From a virus: a DNA stretch of 39,276 nucleotides. The notes under the pieces are model-generated. The model made no database searches and was not told the origin of the DNA. It was given only the letters and a program-made list of their open reading frames with translations. The stretch lies in the IMG/VR virus record IMGVR_UViG_3300024255_000066, positions 1 through 39,276 of that record; one strand, 5' to 3'. Made by a program: the position numbers and the translations under genes. Below are positions 35,326-39,276 of the stretch, piece by piece (positions within the stretch are counted from its first letter, which is position 1; each line of letters begins with the position of its first letter).

Positions 35326-36222
35326 ATGGCTTTAACTCTGCTCGAAGCCCAGAAGCACGCCAAGACCCCAGCCGAGTTGGCTGTGGTAACTGAGCTGGCT
35401 GCTGGCCAACTGCTCTCCGCGCTACCTTTCCGCAATATCGAAGGCAACGGCCTTTTCTGGAAGCGTGAAGAGAGCCTTCCTGATGTGGGATTCCGTAACT
35501 ACAACGGAGCTCTCCAGGAAAGCTACGCTGAAGTATCACAGCAATCAGAAAGTTTGAAACTGTTTGGTGGAGACATCAAAGTTGATTCAGCTATCGTAAA
35601 CTTGGAGGGAGCCGAGGCTAAGGCCTATCAGGTTCAGTCCCGCGTTCGCGCAATGCGCATGGCTTGGGAATCACTCTTCATCAACGGCGACTCCAACCAG
35701 TCTCCTTCTGAGTTCGACGGCCTCGCTGCTCGTATTCAAGACGGTTCTTCACAGTACTTCCAGAACGGCGCCGCTCCTGGCGAAGCTCTTAACCTTGGAA
35801 CTCTTGACGAAGTAATCGACAACGTTGACGCACAAGGCGGCAAGAAGTACATTGTGTGCTCCAAGTCTGCTCGTCGTGCATTGACCCGCCAGGCTCGTGA
35901 GTCCGGCCAAATCGAAATCGCTCGTTCTGAGTTCGGCTATCAGCAGACTTCCTACATGGGCCTGCCTTTGCTTGAGCTTGACCGCGACCACAAAAACGTT
36001 GCTATCCTTGACAGCGACCCTGCTGCACAAGACCTTTACGTCGTTTCCTTCGGCCAGGACCTTCTGACCGGAATCCAGAACGGTGGCGTAGGCGTCCGCG
36101 AACTGGGTGAGTCATTCGATCGTCCTCAGCTCATCACTCGAGTTGAATGGTATTGTGGCCTTGCTCTGATAAATGGACGTGCAGCTGCTCGTCTTAACGG
36201 CTTCGACGCAACCAAAGGTTGA
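35326..36222 (+). CDS. Major capsid protein (HK97-fold type)
   Basis: 298 residues. The pattern follows a common phage capsid family: MALTLLEAQK start, a helical N-terminus, L-P-F-R-N-I-E-G-N-G-L-F-W-K-R-E (33-48), L-P-D-V-G-F-R (51-57), F-G-G-D-I-K-V-D (80-87), the F-I-N-G-D motif (118-122) followed by E-F-D-G-L (129-133), and a C-terminal P-domain-like part with G-L-A-L-I-N-G-R-A-A-A-R-L. It forms the icosahedral shell. The length is typical for a protein without a long delta domain. Codon use is strongly biased to C-ending codons, as expected for the most abundant virion protein. It has its own AAGGA ribosome site and is bounded by terminators on both sides. Confidence 0.87.
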   Translation: MALTLLEAQKHAKTPAELAVVTELAAGQLLSALPFRNIEGNGLFWKREESLPDVGFRNYNGALQESYAEVSQQSESLKLFGGDIKVDSAIVNLEGAEAKAYQVQSRVRAMRMAWESLFINGDSNQSPSEFDGLAARIQDGSSQYFQNGAAPGEALNLGTLDEVIDNVDAQGGKKYIVCSKSARRALTRQARESGQIEIARSEFGYQQTSYMGLPLLELDRDHKNVAILDSDPAAQDLYVVSFGQDLLTGIQNGGVGVRELGESFDRPQLITRVEWYCGLALINGRAAARLNGFDATKG

Positions 36223-36248
36223 TCCTAGTCACAACTGAATAGAGACGA

Positions 36249-36267
36249 GGGGCCATGAGCCCCTTTT
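36249..36267 (+). terminator. Rho-independent terminator after the capsid gene
   Basis: Stem GGGGC/GCCCC, loop CATGA, followed by TTTTCTC. Same stem sequence as the terminator after the scaffold. Confidence 0.82.
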
Positions 36268-36277
36268 CTCATGCTTA

Positions 36278-36328
36278 GGTAATATAGTTATGTAAGCCAA
36301 ATCTCGCTCCGGTAAGTTTGGTACCATT
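36278..36328 (+). promoter_or_regulatory. Two GGTATCCTA-like motifs before the decoration-like gene
   Basis: GGTAATATA at 36278-36286 and GGTACCATT at 36320-36328. The second is 32 bases before the ATG at 36352, the usual spacing; the first may be an extra start point just after the terminator. Confidence 0.4.
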
Positions 36329-36351
36329 TGCTCTTCATTCTGTAACTAACT

Positions 36352-36690
36352 ATGGCAGCACGTTCATCCGGCATTTTCGTCCGCGAAGGTTTTAACCTTG
36401 ACGAAGAGATGCTTGTTCCAGCTTCTGGAACTGTTCCCGCTAACCTGTATCATGCTAAGACCGTCCGTGTAATCGGCATCAACGTAGTCGGCGAAGACCT
36501 CGTTGCAACTCTTGGTGGCGTTGAAGTTGCTCTTCCTGCAGCCGACGCTGACCGCAACGGTGTTGTGATCGCCCACATCCGTGGCGCCCTTTGTGCCGAC
36601 GAGCCCGCTGGTTCTACTGCCGCTATCGCAGGCGCAGCCACCAACGACGGTGTGTATCTTGAGTTGGTCGACGGCCCTAGCCGCGGTTGA
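36352..36690 (+). CDS. Probable head decoration protein
   Basis: 112 residues, small, beta-rich and Ala/Val/Gly-rich, with no membrane segment. It sits directly after the major capsid gene, has its own motif-type promoter and terminator, and uses the same C-ending codon bias, all of which fit an abundant head-surface protein such as a decoration or cement protein. No sequence motif proves this; it could also be a head-completion protein. The start ATGGCAGCA has no Shine-Dalgarno; the motif at 36320 supports it. Confidence 0.65.
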   Translation: MAARSSGIFVREGFNLDEEMLVPASGTVPANLYHAKTVRVIGINVVGEDLVATLGGVEVALPAADADRNGVVIAHIRGALCADEPAGSTAAIAGAATNDGVYLELVDGPSRG

Positions 36691-36713
36691 TCTACTTAGA
36701 CAACTAAATAAAG

Positions 36714-36735
36714 GGGGGCCGTTGAGCCCCCTTTT
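36714..36735 (+). terminator. Rho-independent terminator after the decoration-like gene
   Basis: Stem GGGGGC/GCCCCC, loop CGTTGA, then TTTTC. An ATG at 36739 lies only four bases past it, which argues against that ATG being a true start. Confidence 0.85.
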
Positions 36736-36740
36736 CTAAT

Positions 36741-36749
36741 GGCAGCCTA
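36741..36749 (+). promoter_or_regulatory. GGTATCCTA-like motif (GGCAGCCTA)
   Basis: 31 bases before the ATG at 36772. It begins two bases after the first base of the competing ATG at 36739, so the motif supports the shorter protein. Confidence 0.42.
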
Positions 36750-36771
36750 TATTGACATAACGGTTCCAACC

Positions 36772-37368
36772 ATGGCAGACCCCATTTACGGCCTTGCACA
36801 GGCTCAACCTAGAGACGTCTTCAACTTCATGAAGGCCAACCACCAGCCTTTAGCAATCGTTGGGCGGTTTGAATATCTGCCTATTCTTGCTAACAAGGTT
36901 AATGCTGGAGATAGTATCGGGCTGCTGAACGGAGTGGAGATGATCATTAGCGACGAGGTTCTTTACTATGAGGAGCCTATGCTTAATGGCCAGTTACGTA
37001 GATACGCAAAGATCAAAACCTTCTTAGGATCCTTTGGTACCTTCGGTCGTTCTGCCGGGGTCAAGGTGGTTGACGCTATTGAGAATCTTGGCTATGTGGA
37101 TGGAGAGATCCTGGCAGAGTGGGAAGCAGTTGAAAGCGTAGAATTCTCAAGGGCCCTTGGACTAAAGGACGATGCCTTTGACCCAACTGATTTCAACTAT
37201 GGTCTTTTGTTTGAGTTCAGAGCAGGAGCTCCTCGTTACATGCATGACGGTGCTTCTCTGATGGATGCTCCTCATGATGGCCGCCAGTATGTAAGGGCCG
37301 ACGGAGTATGGGAACTGTCGGACCATTTCTCTCACCCAGACATCGATGGCGGCAACGCTTTCATCTAA
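36772..37368 (+). CDS. Structural protein with a phage tail W-motif and a DGGN tail
   Basis: 198 residues from ATG 36772 (MADPIYG); a longer frame opens at 36739 but abuts the terminator and contains the promoter-like motif. The first 150 residues are a mixed alpha/beta domain I do not recognise. The C-terminal part has D-A-P-H-D-G-R-Q-Y-V-R-A-D-G-V-W-E-L, a short element common at the junctions and ends of phage fibres, and the protein ends D-I-D-G-G-N-A-F-I, related to the DGG tags of the giant proteins. It is therefore probably part of the fibre/whisker apparatus although it lies among head genes; a neck or collar fibre is a possibility. Confidence 0.65.
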   Translation: MADPIYGLAQAQPRDVFNFMKANHQPLAIVGRFEYLPILANKVNAGDSIGLLNGVEMIISDEVLYYEEPMLNGQLRRYAKIKTFLGSFGTFGRSAGVKVVDAIENLGYVDGEILAEWEAVESVEFSRALGLKDDAFDPTDFNYGLLFEFRAGAPRYMHDGASLMDAPHDGRQYVRADGVWELSDHFSHPDIDGGNAFI

Positions 37369-37370
37369 TC

Positions 37371-37379
37371 GGCAACCTA
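37371..37379 (+). promoter_or_regulatory. GGTATCCTA-like motif (GGCAACCTA)
   Basis: 33 bases before the ATG at 37404; identical to the copy at 22869. Confidence 0.45.
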
Positions 37380-37403
37380 CTCTTGTAACTCTAGGACTTA
37401 CCA

Positions 37404-37700
37404 ATGGCTATTATCCAGCCTGATGACAGATCTGCCCTAAAGCCTCTGCGTGGTACGTTCGAGGCCTTAAACGCTAATGTTGTAGACATTAAAGAAAACG
37501 AAATCTGTTATGCAACAGACACCAAGCAACTCTACATCAAAGCTGGTGGGTCATTGGTTGCAGTAGGGGCCAACCTAGGCCTTTCTACTCTCTCAGCTCT
37601 TTCGGATGTGCGTGTTACTGTTCCTCAGGACGGAGATGCGTTGCTTTATTCTTCAGGAGAATGGAGAAATGGTGGAATGCAAGACGGTGGCAACTTCTAA
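37404..37700 (+). CDS. Miniature fibre protein: anchor, one repeat, DGGNF end
   Basis: 98 residues containing a minimal set of the parts used by the giant fibre proteins. Residues 1-53 are the anchor (L-K-P-L-R-G-T...I-K-E-N-E-I-C-Y-A-T-D...L-Y-I-K-A-G-G-S-L-V-A-V-G-A). Residues about 60-88 are one L-S-A-L-S-D-V repeat with D-G-D-A-L-L-Y and E-W-R. The last five residues are D-G-G-N-F. AGGA lies seven bases before the ATG. It is too short to be a receptor-binding fibre by itself; it could cap or occupy the attachment site of the larger paralogues. That function is inference. Confidence 0.72.
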   Translation: MAIIQPDDRSALKPLRGTFEALNANVVDIKENEICYATDTKQLYIKAGGSLVAVGANLGLSTLSALSDVRVTVPQDGDALLYSSGEWRNGGMQDGGNF

Positions 37701-37706
37701 GTCGTA

Positions 37707-37715
37707 GGCAGTCTA
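37707..37715 (+). promoter_or_regulatory. GGTATCCTA-like motif (GGCAGTCTA)
   Basis: 36 bases before the ATG at 37743, the longest spacing in the set; one mismatch to the C-T-A core context. Confidence 0.3.
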
Positions 37716-37742
37716 TGAGGTACGGTTTGCAAACCTCTCACA

Positions 37743-39276
37743 ATGGCCAATCAAATTCGCATTAAGCGTAGAGCCGCCACAGGCTCAGCTGGTGCTCCTT
37801 CCTCACTCAAGAATGCTGAATTAGCATTCAACGAAGCCGATAACGTACTTTACTATGGGTACGGCGACGACGGCAACGGCAACGCAACATCCATCATCGG
37901 TATCGGTGGCGACGGAAACGTCGTTTCTTTGGGCGGCACCCAAGAGATCACCGGCAACAAGACTTACAGTGGAAGCTCCGACTTCACCGGACCACTTAAG
38001 ATCGACGGCGTCACTGTATCAGCTACTGCAGCTGAGCTGAACAAGCTTGACGGCGCAACGATTACAACTGCTGAGCTTAACTTCCTTGCAGGTGTCAGCT
38101 CCAACATCCAGACTCAACTGAACAACATTCAGTCTGATGTGGATCAGAACGAGAGCGACGCTGACGCTGGCATCAATGCTAACGAAGCTCACATCGACAA
38201 CCTGGTGAGCCTTTCTGGCGCCGCTAAGGATGCTACCGATCTTGGCTCCTTCACTGGCTCCACGATCACCGACTCTTCCACAATTAAGGCTGGCCTGCAG
38301 GAACTGGAAACTGCTGTTGAAGCAGCTCAGTCCAACGCTAACAGCGCTTCTGAAGTCAAGACTCAGTCAAGTTCTACTAACGCTAACCACTACCTGACTT
38401 TCGTTGCTGATAACAACAGCACTCCGACTGCAGAGCCTATCAGGACTGCCTCTGGTGTCAAGTACAACCCTAGCCTGAACATGCTGGATATTTCCAGCGG
38501 CATTGTTCATGCTCAGTACCTTACGCTTGATAACGTCAATCTTGACGCTACTGCGACTGAACTGAACATCCTTGACGGCGCTATCCTTAGCACCACTGAG
38601 CTGAACTACGTTGATGGCGTAACTAGCTCCATCCAGCCTCAGATCGATGCAGCTACCTCTGACATCACTGACCTGCGCGACCTTAGCGGCACCTCCGATG
38701 GCGAGACCAGCCTGGGTGACTTCAGCGGCGTAACCATCTCCGCCAACCGCAACATCAAGGAAGCTCTGCAAGAGCTCGAGACCAGCGTAGAAACCAAGGC
38801 TTCTGCCGCTAGCTTGACTACACTAAGCGCCGCTGTAGGCGACCTCAACACTCTCTCTGGCGTTTCCCAGAACGAGACTGACCTTGGTGAGTTCACTGGC
38901 TCCACCATCGCTGACGACCGCACAATCAAAGAGGCCCTTCAGGACCTTGAGACTGAGCTGGAAGATGGCGCTGGCTCACTGACCGCAGACAGCGGCACCG
39001 CTGATTATGCCAACGGCACCGTCACCATTGCTGGTGGCACTGGACTGACTACTTCGGCCTCTTCCGAGACCCTGACTGTCAACCTTGACGACACATCCGT
39101 CACCGCAGCCGCTTATGGCGCAGCTGACAAGAGCCTGTCTGTCACCTTTGATGCACAAGGCCGCGCTACTGCCGCCTCTGCTCAGAGCATCAACATTGTA
39201 CACACGCAAGTCTCTGACTTCGATTCTGGTGTACAGACCAACACCCTCGATAGCCTGGCTCAGCCTGTAGCTAACG
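37743..39276 (+). CDS. Fibre-like structural protein, N-terminal part (3' end outside window)
   Basis: The frame stays open for 511 codons to the window edge. Residues 1-45 are an anchor of the I-R-I-K-R-R...P-S-S-L-K-N-A-E-L-A-F-N-E-A-D...L-Y-Y-G type, close to the MALF-type anchors. Then come T-A-A-E-L-N-K-L-D-G-A and T-T-A-E-L-N-F-L-A-G-V repeats (again near residue 270), and three or more related units of L-G-x-F-x-G-x-T-I-x-x-x-x-T-I-K-x-A-L-Q-E-L-E-T separated by helical heptads. These repeats are typical of cyanophage structural proteins. No Shine-Dalgarno is present. Codons favour AAC, GAC and other C-ending forms, as in the capsid gene, suggesting high expression. Confidence 0.8.
   Translation, partial: MANQIRIKRRAATGSAGAPSSLKNAELAFNEADNVLYYGYGDDGNGNATSIIGIGGDGNVVSLGGTQEITGNKTYSGSSDFTGPLKIDGVTVSATAAELNKLDGATITTAELNFLAGVSSNIQTQLNNIQSDVDQNESDADAGINANEAHIDNLVSLSGAAKDATDLGSFTGSTITDSSTIKAGLQELETAVEAAQSNANSASEVKTQSSSTNANHYLTFVADNNSTPTAEPIRTASGVKYNPSLNMLDISSGIVHAQYLTLDNVNLDATATELNILDGAILSTTELNYVDGVTSSIQPQIDAATSDITDLRDLSGTSDGETSLGDFSGVTISANRNIKEALQELETSVETKASAASLTTLSAAVGDLNTLSGVSQNETDLGEFTGSTIADDRTIKEALQDLETELEDGAGSLTADSGTADYANGTVTIAGGTGLTTSASSETLTVNLDDTSVTAAAYGAADKSLSVTFDAQGRATAASAQSINIVHTQVSDFDSGVQTNTLDSLAQPVAN

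Noticed and set aside
36739-36771. Longer start for the gene at 36772
   Set aside because: The ATG begins four bases after the terminator T-run and the GGCAGCCTA motif lies within the added codons.
22899-39276. Diversity-generating retroelement target
   Set aside because: Variable fibre ends prompted the idea, but no reverse transcriptase or near-identical adenine-biased template repeat is visible in the window.
1-39276. tRNA genes, lysis genes, photosynthesis or other host-derived metabolic genes
   Set aside because: None could be seen; gaps between genes are too short for tRNAs except around 35115-35325 and 36223-36351, which hold terminators and motifs instead.

Overview
This window looks like the late structural region of a double-stranded DNA tailed phage. 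All 24 coding regions I support lie on the + strand, packed end to end with overlaps or short gaps. No gap exceeds about 215 bases, and I see no tRNA, integrase, transposase or host gene. Several protein signatures are ones I associate with phages of marine cyanobacteria: repeated L-x-D-L-x-D-V-D modules, A-A-E-L-N-x-L-D-G modules, L-x-x-G-E-I-x-Y-A-x-D anchor modules, and a capsid/scaffold pair of the HK97 type. Weak or absent Shine-Dalgarno sites and roughly balanced base composition would fit a Synechococcus-type host. The host assignment is inference. The tail type (siphovirus or myovirus) cannot be settled because the tube and any sheath gene would lie outside the window.

Layout. (1) 1-8716: the C-terminal part of a tape measure protein, then eight small to medium tail-tip genes, most of them overlapping or abutting: a hub-like protein with an acidic insertion, two LamG-like lectin-fold proteins and several unrecognised small proteins. 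(2) 8746-26246: four giant virion proteins of 1590, 996, 2096 and 1115 residues, all starting with GTG. They contain Cys-rich blocks, a long coiled coil, Ig-like repeats, LamG-like domains, LxDLxDVD repeats and a run of about 19 Asp-Gly-Gly repeats. (3) 26279-33924: three more fibre-like proteins that share an N-terminal anchor and a cupredoxin-like domain, with a complete subtilisin-family protease gene embedded between the first two. (4) 33939-36690: a small Cys-rich (zinc-ribbon-like) protein, a scaffold protein, the major capsid protein and a likely decoration protein. (5) 36772-39276: a structural protein, a 98-residue miniature of the fibre design, and the start of another fibre gene running off the right edge.

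How it works together. The large proteins appear to be built from a shared parts kit: an N-terminal anchor, LxDLxDVD spacers, LamG or cupredoxin adhesive domains, and a C-terminal DGG-x-aromatic tag or solenoid. This suggests an elaborate tail-tip or whisker apparatus whose members co-assemble, possibly matured by the co-encoded protease. The head genes come after the tail genes, which is not the usual order.

Regulation. A 9-base motif, consensus GGTATCCTA (G1, G2, A4 and T8 invariant in the copies I list), lies 28-36 bases upstream of nearly every start codon that is not overlapped by, or closely coupled to, the preceding gene. It behaves like a phage-specific late promoter with a very short leader. 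It also picks between competing start codons (32269 over 32248, 36772 over 36739). Four strong GC-hairpin/T-tract terminators appear only after the last cupredoxin fibre, the scaffold, the capsid and the decoration genes.
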